From Pseudomonas sp. S35 (GTDB taxonomy: Bacteria > Pseudomonadota > Gammaproteobacteria > Pseudomonadales > Pseudomonadaceae), in NCBI RefSeq assembly GCF_009866765.1, contig NZ_CP019431.1, positions 4,836,001-4,900,000 of the forward strand: DNA of 64,000 nucleotides. The letters run 5' to 3'. Below, piece after piece: positions 20,570 through 29,634 of the stretch. A program made the translations under genes and the position numbers. The notes beneath the pieces are model-generated. The model worked only from the letters and a program-made list of their open reading frames with translations, made no database searches and had not been told where the DNA came from. Every line of letters starts with the position of its first letter. Within the stretch, counting starts at the first letter, position 1.

Positions 20570-20583
20570 GACATGACTAGATT
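20555..20583 (+). promoter_or_regulatory. Probable sigma-70 promoter of xdhABC
   Basis: TTGACC (20555-20560), a 17-base spacer and TAGATT (20578-20583) give a good -35 and a fair -10 about 45 bases before the xdhA start codon. The -35 is embedded in the second dyad. Confidence 0.5.
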
Positions 20584-20628
20584 CGGCGCAAAGCGGTTAA
20601 CAACAATAATGAGTCTGCGAGGCCTTCC

Positions 20629-22077
20629 GTGATCCAGTTTTTACTTAACCAGGAACTCCGTAGCGAGCACGCCCTGGACCCCAACCTGACTGTGCTCAAC
20701 TACCTGCGCGAGCACCTGGGCAAATCCGGCACCAAGGAAGGCTGCGCCAGCGGCGATTGCGGTGCGTGCACCGTGGTGGTCGGCGAACTGCACACCGATG
20801 ACCAGGGCGCCGAGCAAATTCGTTATCGCAGCCTCAACTCGTGCCTGACCTTTGTGTCGTCGCTGCACGGCAAGCAACTGATCAGCGTCGAAGACCTCAA
20901 GCACCAGGGCCAACTGCACAGCGTGCAACAGGCTATGGTCGAGTGCCACGGTTCGCAGTGCGGCTTTTGTACCCCAGGTTTCGTGATGTCGTTGTTCGCA
21001 CTGCAAAAGAACAGCGATGCGCCCGACAGCGCCAAAGCCCATGAAGCCCTAGCCGGCAACCTGTGCCGTTGCACCGGTTATCGTCCGATCCTCGCCGCCG
21101 CCGAACAGGCTTGCTGCAACAAACCGCAGGATCAGTTCGACAGCCGCCAGGCGCAAACCATCGCGCGCCTCAAAGCCATCGCGCCGACGCAGACCGGCGA
21201 ACTCAACAGCGGCGACAAACGCTGCCTGGTGCCACTGACCGTGGCCGACCTGGCCGACCTCTACGACGCCTACCCGCAAGCCCGCCTGCTGGCCGGCGGC
21301 ACCGACCTGGCGCTGGAAGTCACCCAGTTCCACCGCACGCTGCCGGTGATGATCTACGTCGGCAACATTGAAGAAATGAAGCGCATCGAATCCTTCGACG
21401 ATCGCCTGGAAATCGGCGCCGCCACCGCCCTCTCCGACTGCTACACCGCGCTGCACCACGAATACCCGGACTTCGGCGAGCTGCTGCACCGCTTCGCCTC
21501 CCTGCAAATCCGCAACCAGGGCACCTTGGGCGGCAATATCGGCAACGCCTCGCCGATTGGTGATTCGCCGCCGCTGCTGATCGCCCTCGGCGCGCAGATC
21601 GTGCTGTGCAAGGGCGACGTGCGCCGCACGCTGGCCTTGGAAGACTACTTCATCGACTACCGTGTGACCGCACGTCAGGACAGTGAATTCATCGAGAAAA
21701 TCATCGTGCCGAAAGGCCACGCACTGTTTCGGGCGTACAAGGTGTCCAAGCGCCTGGACGATGATATTTCCGCCGTGTGCGCAGCTTTCAACCTGACGCT
21801 CGACAACGGTGTGATCGGCGAAGCACGCGTAGCGTTCGGCGGTATGGCCGCTACGCCAAAACGCGCCAAGAGCTGCGAAGCCGCATTGGTCGGCGCGACG
21901 TGGAACGCCGCCACCGTGGAGAAAGCCTGCGCCGCCCTGGCCCAGGATTTCACCCCGCTGTCAGACTTTCGCGCCAGCAAGGAATACCGCCTGCTCAGCG
22001 CACAGAACCTGCTGCGCAAATACTTCATCGAACTGCAAACGCCGCACATCGAGACTCGGGTGACCGCTTATGTCTAA
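20629..22077 (+). CDS. xdhA: Xanthine dehydrogenase small subunit (2Fe-2S and FAD)
   Basis: Carries electrons from the molybdenum site to NAD+ in oxidation of hypoxanthine and xanthine to urate. The 482-residue protein starts with GTG. It has a plant-type 2Fe-2S domain (CASGDCGAC near residues 40-48), a second 2Fe-2S domain (CGFCTPG ... CRCTGY at about 110-150), and a FAD-binding domain (LLAGGTDLALEVT, IGNASPIGDSPP). The start at 20629 has GAGG just upstream. The stop overlaps the xdhB start by eight bases, so the subunits are translationally coupled. Confidence 0.96.
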   Translation: MIQFLLNQELRSEHALDPNLTVLNYLREHLGKSGTKEGCASGDCGACTVVVGELHTDDQGAEQIRYRSLNSCLTFVSSLHGKQLISVEDLKHQGQLHSVQQAMVECHGSQCGFCTPGFVMSLFALQKNSDAPDSAKAHEALAGNLCRCTGYRPILAAAEQACCNKPQDQFDSRQAQTIARLKAIAPTQTGELNSGDKRCLVPLTVADLADLYDAYPQARLLAGGTDLALEVTQFHRTLPVMIYVGNIEEMKRIESFDDRLEIGAATALSDCYTALHHEYPDFGELLHRFASLQIRNQGTLGGNIGNASPIGDSPPLLIALGAQIVLCKGDVRRTLALEDYFIDYRVTARQDSEFIEKIIVPKGHALFRAYKVSKRLDDDISAVCAAFNLTLDNGVIGEARVAFGGMAATPKRAKSCEAALVGATWNAATVEKACAALAQDFTPLSDFRASKEYRLLSAQNLLRKYFIELQTPHIETRVTAYV

Positions 22078-24469
22078 CCATCACGCCGTGGAAAAAACCC
22101 AGGCCGAACTCGCCGAGCTGTTCGCCCAGGACCTGACGTCCGGAGTCGGTCGCAGCGTCAAGCACGACAGCGCCGCCAAGCACGTCAGCGGTGAAGCGCA
22201 GTACATCGATGACCGTCTGGAATTCCCCAACCAGTTGCACCTGTATGCGCGCATGTCAGACCGCGCCCACGCTCGGATCATCAGCATCGACACCGCGCCC
22301 TGCTACGCCTTCGACGGCGTGCGCATCGCCATCACCCACGAAGACGTACCGGGCCTGAAAGACATCGGCCCACTGATGCCCGGCGACCCGTTGCTGGCCA
22401 TCGACACCGTGCAGTTCGTCGGCCAAGTGGTGCTGGCCGTGGCCGCCCGCGACCTGGACACCGCACGCAAGGCCGCGATGGCCGCCGTGATCGAATACGA
22501 AGACCTGGAGCCGGTGCTGGATGTGGTCGAAGCGTACCGCAACAAACACTTCGTGCTCGACAGCCACACCCATCAACGCGGTGATTCGGCCGGCGCACTG
22601 GCGACGGCGCAACACCGCATCCAGGGCACCCTGCACATCGGCGGCCAGGAACACTTCTACCTGGAAACCCAGATTTCCTCAGTGATGCCTACCGAAGACG
22701 GCGGCATGATCGTCTACTGCTCCACGCAAAACCCCACCGAGGTGCAGAAACTGGTGGCCGAAGTGCTGGATGTGTCGATGAACAAAATCGTCGTCGACAT
22801 GCGCCGCATGGGTGGCGGTTTCGGCGGCAAGGAAACCCAGGCCGCCAGCCCCGCATGCCTGTGTGCGGTGGTGGCGCGCCTCACAGGTCAGCCGACCAAA
22901 ATGCGCCTGCCGCGGGTGGAAGACATGCTGATGACCGGCAAGCGCCACCCCTTCTATATCGAATACGACGTGGGCTTCGACGACAGCGGCCGCCTGCACG
23001 GGATCAACCTGGAGCTGGCGGGCAACTGCGGCTGCTCGCCGGACCTGTCCAACTCGATTGTCGACCGCGCCATGTTCCACTCTGACAACTCGTATTACCT
23101 GGGCGATGCCACGGTGAACGGCCATCGTTGCAAGACCAACACCGCGTCCAACACCGCTTACCGTGGTTTCGGCGGCCCGCAAGGCATGGTCGCCATCGAA
23201 GAAGTGATGGACGCCATCGCACGGCACTTGGCGCTGGATCCATTGGCGGTGCGCAAGGCTAACTACTACGGCAAGACCGAGCGCAACGTCACCCACTACT
23301 ACCAGACCGTCGAGCACAACATGCTCGAAGAGATGACCGCCGAGCTGGAGGCCAGCAGCCAATACGCCGAGCGTCGCGAAGCGATTCGCCTGTACAACGC
23401 CCACAGCCCGATCCTGAAAAAGGGCCTGGCGCTGACGCCGGTCAAATTCGGCATCTCGTTCACCGCCAGCTTTCTCAACCAGGCCGGCGCGCTGATCCAT
23501 ATCTACACCGACGGCAGTATCCACCTGAACCACGGCGGCACCGAGATGGGCCAGGGGTTGAACATCAAGGTCGCGCAAGTCGTGGCCGAAGTGTTCCAGG
23601 TCGAAATCGACCGGGTGCAGATCACCGCCACCAACACCGACAAGGTGCCCAACACTTCACCTACAGCGGCGTCCAGCGGTGCCGACCTGAACGGCAAGGC
23701 CGCACAGAACGCCGCCGAAACCATCAAGAAACGCCTGGTGGAGTTTGCCGCACGCAAGTACGACGTCAGCGAAGCGGACGTGGAATTCCACAACGGCCAT
23801 GTGCGCGTGCGTGACCAGATCCTGACCTTTGAGGCGTTGATCCAGCAGGCGTATTTCGCCCAAGTGTCGCTGTCGAGCACGGGCTTCTACAAGACCCCGA
23901 AAATCTTCTACGACCGCAGCCAGTCCCGTGGGCGGCCGTTCTATTACTTCGCGTTCGGCGCGGCGTGCTGCGAGGTGATCGTCGACACCCTGACCGGCGA
24001 ATACAAGATGCTGCGCACCGACATCCTCCACGACGTCGGTGCCTCGCTGAACCCGGCCATCGATATCGGCCAGGTGGAAGGCGGCTTTATCCAGGGCATG
24101 GGCTGGCTGACCATGGAAGAGTTGGTGTGGAACAACAAGGGCAAGCTGATGACCAACGGCCCGGCCAGCTACAAGATCCCGGCGGTGGCGGACATGCCGC
24201 TGGACCTGCGGGTGAAGCTGGTGGAAAACCGCAAGAACCCGGAAGACACGGTGTTCCACTCCAAGGCCGTGGGTGAGCCGCCGTTCATGCTCGGGATTGC
24301 CTCGTGGTGCGCGATCAAGGATGCGGTGGCGAGCCTGGGCGACTATCGCCATCAGCCGAAGATCGATGCGCCAGCGACGCCGGAGCGGGTGTTGTGGGGG
24401 TGCGAGCAGATGCGGCAGTTGCAGGCGGTTGTGCCTGTTGAAACCGAAACCGAGATGGCTCAGCTATAG
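22070..24469 (+). CDS. xdhB: Xanthine dehydrogenase molybdopterin-binding large subunit
   Basis: Catalytic subunit hydroxylating hypoxanthine and xanthine at the molybdenum cofactor. The 799-residue length matches the bacterial two-subunit enzymes. Visible family motifs include GGQEHFYLETQ near residue 190, GGGFGGKETQ near 245, AYRGFGGPQG near 365 and the C-terminal KAVGEPPFMLGIA, which carries the catalytic glutamate. It overlaps xdhA and is followed, after a REP doublet, by xdhC. Confidence 0.96.
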   Translation: MSNHHAVEKTQAELAELFAQDLTSGVGRSVKHDSAAKHVSGEAQYIDDRLEFPNQLHLYARMSDRAHARIISIDTAPCYAFDGVRIAITHEDVPGLKDIGPLMPGDPLLAIDTVQFVGQVVLAVAARDLDTARKAAMAAVIEYEDLEPVLDVVEAYRNKHFVLDSHTHQRGDSAGALATAQHRIQGTLHIGGQEHFYLETQISSVMPTEDGGMIVYCSTQNPTEVQKLVAEVLDVSMNKIVVDMRRMGGGFGGKETQAASPACLCAVVARLTGQPTKMRLPRVEDMLMTGKRHPFYIEYDVGFDDSGRLHGINLELAGNCGCSPDLSNSIVDRAMFHSDNSYYLGDATVNGHRCKTNTASNTAYRGFGGPQGMVAIEEVMDAIARHLALDPLAVRKANYYGKTERNVTHYYQTVEHNMLEEMTAELEASSQYAERREAIRLYNAHSPILKKGLALTPVKFGISFTASFLNQAGALIHIYTDGSIHLNHGGTEMGQGLNIKVAQVVAEVFQVEIDRVQITATNTDKVPNTSPTAASSGADLNGKAAQNAAETIKKRLVEFAARKYDVSEADVEFHNGHVRVRDQILTFEALIQQAYFAQVSLSSTGFYKTPKIFYDRSQSRGRPFYYFAFGAACCEVIVDTLTGEYKMLRTDILHDVGASLNPAIDIGQVEGGFIQGMGWLTMEELVWNNKGKLMTNGPASYKIPAVADMPLDLRVKLVENRKNPEDTVFHSKAVGEPPFMLGIASWCAIKDAVASLGDYRHQPKIDAPATPERVLWGCEQMRQLQAVVPVETETEMAQL

Positions 24470-24483
24470 GCCCAGGCGCGGCC

Positions 24484-24577
24484 ATCGGAGGCAAGCCTCC
24501 TCCCACATTTTGATCGGTGAATACCATCAAATGTGGGAGGGGCGGTGCGACGATTCGACTTGCTCCCGATAGCTGCC
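24484..24577. repeat. REP doublet between xdhB and xdhC
   Basis: Two opposed REP units: CCTCCCACATTTTGAT (24499-24514) pairs with ATCAAATGTGGGAGG (24526-24540), one base bulged. 24532-24559 is an exact inverted copy of 11264-11291. Lying inside the xdh operon, it may stabilise the xdhAB message or lower xdhC expression. Confidence 0.75.
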
Positions 24578-24601
24578 TGACAGACACCACAAGAGGTGAC
24601 T

Positions 24602-25444
24602 ATGAACAACTGGATCAGCGCCCTCGCCGACCTGCAAAACCAAGGCGAACCCTGCGTACTCGTCACCATCATCGAAGAGCTCGGCTCCACGCCGCGCAAT
24701 GCCGGTTCGAAGATGGTGATCAGCGCCGCGCAGACCTACGACACCATCGGCGGTGGGCACCTGGAATACAAGGCGATGCAGATCGCCCGGGACATGCTCG
24801 TGCGGGGCCAGCAGAACACCCATCTGGAGCGCTTCAGCCTCGGCGCGAGCCTGGGCCAGTGCTGCGGTGGCGTGACCGTGTTGCTGTTCGAACCCATGGG
24901 CCAGGTACAGGCGCAGATTGCGGTGTTTGGCGCCGGCCACGTCGGCCGTGCACTGGTACCGTTGCTGGCAAGCCTGCCGTGTCGGGTACGCTGGATCGAT
25001 TCGCGCGACCAGGAGTTTCCGGAACATATCCCACAAGGCGTGCGTAAAATCGTCAGCGAAGAGCCGGTCGACGAAATTGCCGACTTGCCGGTGGGCAGTT
25101 ACTGCATCGTCATGACCCACAATCATGCACTGGACCTGGAACTCACAGCCGCCCTGCTCAAGCGCAACGACTTCGCCTACTTCGGCCTGATCGGCTCCAA
25201 GACCAAACGCGTCAAGTTCGAACACCGCCTGCGTGATCGCGGCTTCGATGCCGCGCAATTGCAACGCATGCGCTGCCCCATGGGCCTCACCGAGGTGAAG
25301 GGCAAGTTGCCGGTGGAGATCGCGATCTCCATCGCCGCAGAAATCATCGCCACCTATAACGCCCATTTCGGCCAGCACACCGCAGCCGCCGAACCCATCG
25401 CCAAACTGTTGCCGGTGTCACGCCGCAGCCAAGCCACGAATTGA
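24602..25444 (+). CDS. xdhC: Xanthine dehydrogenase accessory protein XdhC
   Basis: Binds molybdenum cofactor and delivers it, sulfurated, to XdhB. The 280-residue protein has the N-terminal XdhC domain (LVTIIEELGSTPRNAGSKMV, GGGHLEYKA, GQCCGGVTVLLFE) and a Rossmann-like C-terminal domain (VFGAGHVGRALVPLL, SKTKRVKFEHRL). The ATG at 24602 is preceded by AGAGGTG; a GTG two codons earlier would sit within that site. guaD follows eight bases later. Confidence 0.93.
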   Translation: MNNWISALADLQNQGEPCVLVTIIEELGSTPRNAGSKMVISAAQTYDTIGGGHLEYKAMQIARDMLVRGQQNTHLERFSLGASLGQCCGGVTVLLFEPMGQVQAQIAVFGAGHVGRALVPLLASLPCRVRWIDSRDQEFPEHIPQGVRKIVSEEPVDEIADLPVGSYCIVMTHNHALDLELTAALLKRNDFAYFGLIGSKTKRVKFEHRLRDRGFDAAQLQRMRCPMGLTEVKGKLPVEIAISIAAEIIATYNAHFGQHTAAAEPIAKLLPVSRRSQATN

Positions 25445-25451
25445 GATAACC

Positions 25452-26756
25452 ATGCCTTTGACTCGCAAAGCCTACCGTGCCGCCATTCTGCACAGCATCG
25501 CCGACCCTGCTGAAGTAGGCATCGAAGCGTCCTATGAATACTTCGAAGACGGCCTGCTGGTGATCGATAACGGCCAGATCAGTGCCATCGGCCATGCCGG
25601 CGACCTGTTGCCGACGCTGCCGGCCGACATCGAAGTCACCCATTACCAGGACGCGCTGATCACGCCCGGCCTGATCGACACCCATATCCACCTGCCGCAG
25701 ACCGGCATGGTCGGCGCCTATGGCGAGCAGTTGCTGGACTGGCTCAATACCTACACCTTCCCGTGCGAAAGCCAGTTCGCTGACAAGGCCCACGCCGACG
25801 AAGTCGCGGACATTTTCATCAAGGAACTGCTGCGCAACGGCACCACGACGGCGCTGGTGTTCGGCAGCGTGCATCCACAGTCAGTGAACTCATTCTTCGA
25901 AGCGGCCGAGAAGCTCGACCTGCGCATGATCGCTGGCAAGGTGATGATGGACCGCAATGCGCCGGACTATCTGACCGACACGCCTGAATCCGGCTATCAG
26001 GACAGCAAGGCGCTGATCGAGCGCTGGCACGGCAAGGCCCGCCTGCACTATGCCGTCACGCCGCGCTTTGCGCCGACCAGCACGCCGGAGCAATTAGCGC
26101 TGGCCGGGCAACTGCTGGGGGAATACCCAGGCCTGTACATGCAGACTCACATCAGTGAGAACAAGCAGGAAGTGGAATGGGTTAAAGAGTTGTTCCCGGA
26201 GCGCAAAGGCTATCTGGATGTGTACGACCACTACAAACTGCTGGGCGAACGCTCGGTGTTTGCCCACGGCGTACACCTGTGTGATGACGAGTGCGCACGG
26301 CTGGCGGAAACCGGTTCGGCCGTGGCGTTCTGCCCGACGTCGAACTTCTTCCTCGGCAGTGGCCTGTTTAACCTGCCGATGGCCGAGAAGCACAAGCTGA
26401 ATGTGGGCCTGGGTACGGACGTGGGCGGCGGCACCAGCTTCTCGCTGCTGCAAACGCTGAACGAAGCGTACAAGGTCATGCAGTTGCAAGGCGCGCGGCT
26501 GAGCCCGTTCAAGTCGCTGTACCTGGCAACCCTGGGCGGTGCGCGGGCGCTGCGGTTGGAAGACAAGATCGGCACGCTGCAACCTGGGACGGATGCGGAC
26601 TTTTTGGTGCTGGACTACAACGCCACGCCGCTGCTGAGTTATCGCTTGAAACAGGCCAATAACATTGCCGAAACCCTGTTTGTGTTGATGACGCTGGGGG
26701 ATGATCGCACGGTGATGCAGACCTACGCAGCGGGCCAGCTCGTGCACCAACGCTGA
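25452..26756 (+). CDS. guaD: Guanine deaminase
   Basis: Zinc amidohydrolase converting guanine to xanthine, which feeds the xanthine dehydrogenase encoded just upstream. The 434-residue protein shows the metal motif DTHIHLPQTGMVG (near residue 77), a second histidine motif MQTHISENKQEVEW, FAHGVHL, and the late Asp motif GLGTDVGGGTSFS. Gene order xdhABC-guaD gives a complete guanine to urate path. A strong REP hairpin follows the stop. Confidence 0.95.
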   Translation: MPLTRKAYRAAILHSIADPAEVGIEASYEYFEDGLLVIDNGQISAIGHAGDLLPTLPADIEVTHYQDALITPGLIDTHIHLPQTGMVGAYGEQLLDWLNTYTFPCESQFADKAHADEVADIFIKELLRNGTTTALVFGSVHPQSVNSFFEAAEKLDLRMIAGKVMMDRNAPDYLTDTPESGYQDSKALIERWHGKARLHYAVTPRFAPTSTPEQLALAGQLLGEYPGLYMQTHISENKQEVEWVKELFPERKGYLDVYDHYKLLGERSVFAHGVHLCDDECARLAETGSAVAFCPTSNFFLGSGLFNLPMAEKHKLNVGLGTDVGGGTSFSLLQTLNEAYKVMQLQGARLSPFKSLYLATLGGARALRLEDKIGTLQPGTDADFLVLDYNATPLLSYRLKQANNIAETLFVLMTLGDDRTVMQTYAAGQLVHQR

Positions 26757-26778
26757 TCTGCGCCACGACACAAAACAA

Positions 26779-26809
26779 ATGTGGGAGGGGGGCAAGCCCC
26801 CTCCCACAT
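26779..26809. repeat. REP hairpin between guaD and the second GntR gene
   Basis: A perfect 13-bp stem (26779-26791 with 26797-26809) closes a GCAAG loop, in the convergent spacer of guaD and the next regulator. It can serve both sides as a transcript end or stabiliser. Confidence 0.75.
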
Positions 26810-26833
26810 GTTGTCCCGGGTGAGCCAGGGAAA

Positions 26834-27598
26834 TTACAGCTTGACCGAAGAGCGCCCAGGCTTCTTGGTCTGCAGCAAATGCGAGAACACCGCATGCAAA
26901 TCATCCGACGCACTCTCTTCATCGAGGTTGAGCTTGCTGTCGATGTGATCCATGTGATGCATCATCAGATTCACCGCCAGTGTCGCGTCCCGCGCTTCAA
27001 TCGCGTCGATCAACTGGGTGTGCTCATCATACGAACAGTGCGAGCGGTTGCCGCTTTCGTACTGGGCGATGATCAACGAGGTCTGGGACACCAGGCTGCG
27101 CTGGAAGCTGATCAGCGGCGCGTTCTTCGCCGCCTCGGCCAGCTTGAGGTGGAATTCGCCAGAGAGGCGGATACCCGCACCGCGATCACCACGGGAAAAA
27201 CTGTCGCGCTCGTCGTTGACCATCTGGCGCAGCTCGGCCAACTGCTCAGCCGTGGCGTGCTGCACTGCCAGTTCAGTGATCGCCCGCTCCACCAGGCGCC
27301 GGGCCAGGAATACCTGACGCGCTTCCTCGACGCTTGGGCTAGCCACGACCGCACCGCGATTGGGCCGCAGCAGCACCACGCCCTCATGGGCCAGGCGCGA
27401 CAGGGCGCGACGAATGATGGTGCGGCTCACGCCGAAGATTTCGCCCAGTGCCTCTTCGCTCAATTTGGTGCCGGGCGCCAGGCGTTGTTCGAGGATGGCC
27501 TCGAAGATATGCGCGTAGACGATATCGTCCTGGGTTCCGCTGCGACCGGCCTTGCCAGCTCGCGGTTGTTTCTTGAGAGGTTGCAACTGTTCGTTCAT
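26834..27598 (-). CDS. GntR-family (FCD type) transcriptional regulator
   Basis: The 254-residue protein starts at the ATG at 27598 (a GTG two codons earlier is possible; both have weak ribosome sites). A basic N-terminal tail precedes the winged helix (residues about 25-95, VYAHIFEAILEQRLAPGTKL ... VSRTIIRRALSRLAHEG). The FCD domain has the expected metal-type residues (GEFHLKLAE, YDEHTQLIDAIEARD). It diverges from the BenE-family transporter gene and converges with guaD, so it probably regulates the transporter or the purine genes. The effector is unknown. Confidence 0.82.
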   Translation of the reverse strand: MNEQLQPLKKQPRAGKAGRSGTQDDIVYAHIFEAILEQRLAPGTKLSEEALGEIFGVSRTIIRRALSRLAHEGVVLLRPNRGAVVASPSVEEARQVFLARRLVERAITELAVQHATAEQLAELRQMVNDERDSFSRGDRGAGIRLSGEFHLKLAEAAKNAPLISFQRSLVSQTSLIIAQYESGNRSHCSYDEHTQLIDAIEARDATLAVNLMMHHMDHIDSKLNLDEESASDDLHAVFSHLLQTKKPGRSSVKL

Positions 27599-27824
27599 GG
27601 GCACTCGGGTTTGGAGAACGGCGGCGAATTAACGGTAATACGGCAACAGCGTGTCGCTGGCAAGTATCGCCTAAAAACAGGGCACATTGTACACAACCCA
27701 GTGCGCCAACACACTGTACGGCTGATTGCGCCGGCGGCTGTATTGCAATGAGTCGTTACGTTTGAGTTTAGGCTTGAATCTGCGCCTTCACCGGCAAACA
27801 CCCAGGTAAAAGGAACACCTCTCC

Positions 27825-29015
27825 ATGACCGACGCCACCCAAGCGCCTTTGCGCCCGCTGGCCGACACTTCTGCATCGGCCATCGTCGCGGGTTTTATCG
27901 CGATGATGACCGGCTACACCAGCTCTCTGGTGCTAATGTTCCAGGCCGGCCAGGCCGCGGGCTTGACCACCGCGCAGATTTCTTCGTGGATCTGGGCGAT
28001 TTCCATCGGCATGGCGGTGTGCAGCATCGGCCTGTCCTTGCGCTATCGCACGCCGATTACCATCGCCTGGTCCACGCCGGGCGCGGCGCTGTTGATCACC
28101 AGCCTGGGCGGCGTGAGCTACGGCGAGGCCATCGGTGCCTACATCACCTGTGCGGTGCTGGTGACGCTCTGCGGGCTGACCGGCAGCTTTGAAAAACTGG
28201 TCAAGCGCATTCCGGCCTCACTGGCGGCGGCCTTGTTGGCGGGGATCTTGTTCAAGATCGGCAGCGAGATTTTCGTCGCGGCGCAACATCGCACCGGCCT
28301 GGTGCTGGGGATGTTCTTCACCTACCTGATCATCAAGCGCCTGTCGCCACGTTATGCAGTGCTGGCCGCGCTGCTGATCGGCACCGCGCTGTCGGGGCTG
28401 ATGGGCTTGCTGGATTTCAGCGGTTTTCACCTGGAAGTGGCAACGCCGGTCTGGACCACACCGCACTTTTCGCTGGCAGCGACGATCAGCATCGGCATTC
28501 CGCTATTTGTAGTGGCGATGACCTCGCAGAACATGCCGGGCGTCGCGGTGCTGCGGGCCGATGGCTATAACGTGCCCGCCTCGACGCTGATCACCGCCAC
28601 TGGCCTGGCCTCCCTGGTGCTGGCGCCGTTCGGTTCCCACGGCATCAACCTGGCAGCGATCAGCGCGGCCATCTGCACCGGGCCACATGCCCATGAAGAC
28701 CGCAATAAGCGCTATACCGCCGCCGTGTGGTGCGGGGTGTTCTACGGGATTGCCGGCGTGTTCGGCGCCACGTTGGCGGCACTGTTCGCAGCCCTGCCCA
28801 AGGAACTGGTGCTGTCGATTGCGGCACTGGCATTGTTTGGCTCGATCATCAATGGCTTGAGCATCGCCATGAATGAGCCGAAGGAACGGGAAGCGGCGCT
28901 GATCACCTTTATGGTCACCGCGTCTGGCTTGACGTTGTTTTCCATCGGGTCGGCGTTCTGGGGGATTGTGGCGGGGGTGTTGACGCTGCTGATTCTGAAC
29001 TGGCGCAAGGCATAA
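27825..29015 (+). CDS. BenE-family inner-membrane transporter
   Basis: The 396-residue protein is almost entirely hydrophobic, with about 11-12 membrane segments, and matches the benzoate:H+ symporter BenE/YdcO family (ASAIVAGFIAMMTGYTSSLVLMF, ITIAWSTPGAALLITSLGG, GSHGINLAAISAAICTGPHAH). Its place beside xdh/guaD and a divergent GntR regulator raises the possibility that it carries a purine-pathway compound rather than benzoate; no ben or cat genes are near. A strong terminator follows the stop at once. Confidence 0.82.
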   Translation: MTDATQAPLRPLADTSASAIVAGFIAMMTGYTSSLVLMFQAGQAAGLTTAQISSWIWAISIGMAVCSIGLSLRYRTPITIAWSTPGAALLITSLGGVSYGEAIGAYITCAVLVTLCGLTGSFEKLVKRIPASLAAALLAGILFKIGSEIFVAAQHRTGLVLGMFFTYLIIKRLSPRYAVLAALLIGTALSGLMGLLDFSGFHLEVATPVWTTPHFSLAATISIGIPLFVVAMTSQNMPGVAVLRADGYNVPASTLITATGLASLVLAPFGSHGINLAAISAAICTGPHAHEDRNKRYTAAVWCGVFYGIAGVFGATLAALFAALPKELVLSIAALALFGSIINGLSIAMNEPKEREAALITFMVTASGLTLFSIGSAFWGIVAGVLTLLILNWRKA

Positions 29016-29047
29016 AAAAACGGCGACCCTCAGGTCGCCGTTTTTTT
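29014..29047. terminator. Bidirectional terminator between the BenE-family gene and yggL
   Basis: An 8-bp GC-rich stem (CGGCGACC at 29021-29028 with GGTCGCCG at 29033-29040) is flanked by an A-run on the left and a T-run on the right, serving both convergent genes. Confidence 0.92.
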
Positions 29048-29052
29048 CAGTA

Positions 29053-29397
29053 TCACTTAGCCGCGTTGATCGGCTTTTCCGGATACCACACGTCCAGCAA
29101 CGGGCTGACTTCAGCCTTGGTCAGCTCGGAACGGGTTTTCAACCAGGCTTCAACGGCAGCACGCTGCTCTTCGGAGACCGAGCCACGCTTCTGCAGGCAA
29201 ACCAGACCGAAGTCATCGCCGCCGACATAGCCCAGACCGTTGGCTTCCATGGCTTCTTTGATGAATGCTTCGAGGAAAGCGTCGATAGCTTCTTCACTCA
29301 GGCCTTCGTTGAAGTCCAGGTTCAGTTCGAAACCCAGCTCTTGAAATTCATCAACGCACAGTTTTTTGCGCAGACGCTGGGAACGGTTAGTCGCCAT
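29053..29397 (-). CDS. yggL: YggL-family 50S-subunit-associated protein
   Basis: The 114-residue product matches the YggL (DUF469) family, reported to associate with the large ribosomal subunit. It starts MATNRSQRLRKKLCVDEFQE; an earlier in-frame start at 29412 would lack the family N terminus. A basic N terminus is followed by an acidic helical middle and GLGYVGGDDFGLVC, the family core. It is monocistronic, with its own terminator. Confidence 0.88.
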   Translation of the reverse strand: MATNRSQRLRKKLCVDEFQELGFELNLDFNEGLSEEAIDAFLEAFIKEAMEANGLGYVGGDDFGLVCLQKRGSVSEEQRAAVEAWLKTRSELTKAEVSPLLDVWYPEKPINAAK

Positions 29398-29634
29398 TGG
29401 AACAATCCTCATAAGTAATAACGGGCGGCACTTTAGCAGTTTAAGGCGGCGATTGCCCGACTCTCTGGGACAGGCGGCACTTTGCCGGTAAAAAAACGCC
29501 GATTTCCAGCTATGGTTCAGCTACAAGTGCGCCCACCTTGGGGCATAATGCCGACACTTTCATGACCAATGAGGGATTTTTCCTATTTACCCCTCGCCTT
29601 TTTCACCCTCCTCAGCAGTAGGGTTTTACTTCTT

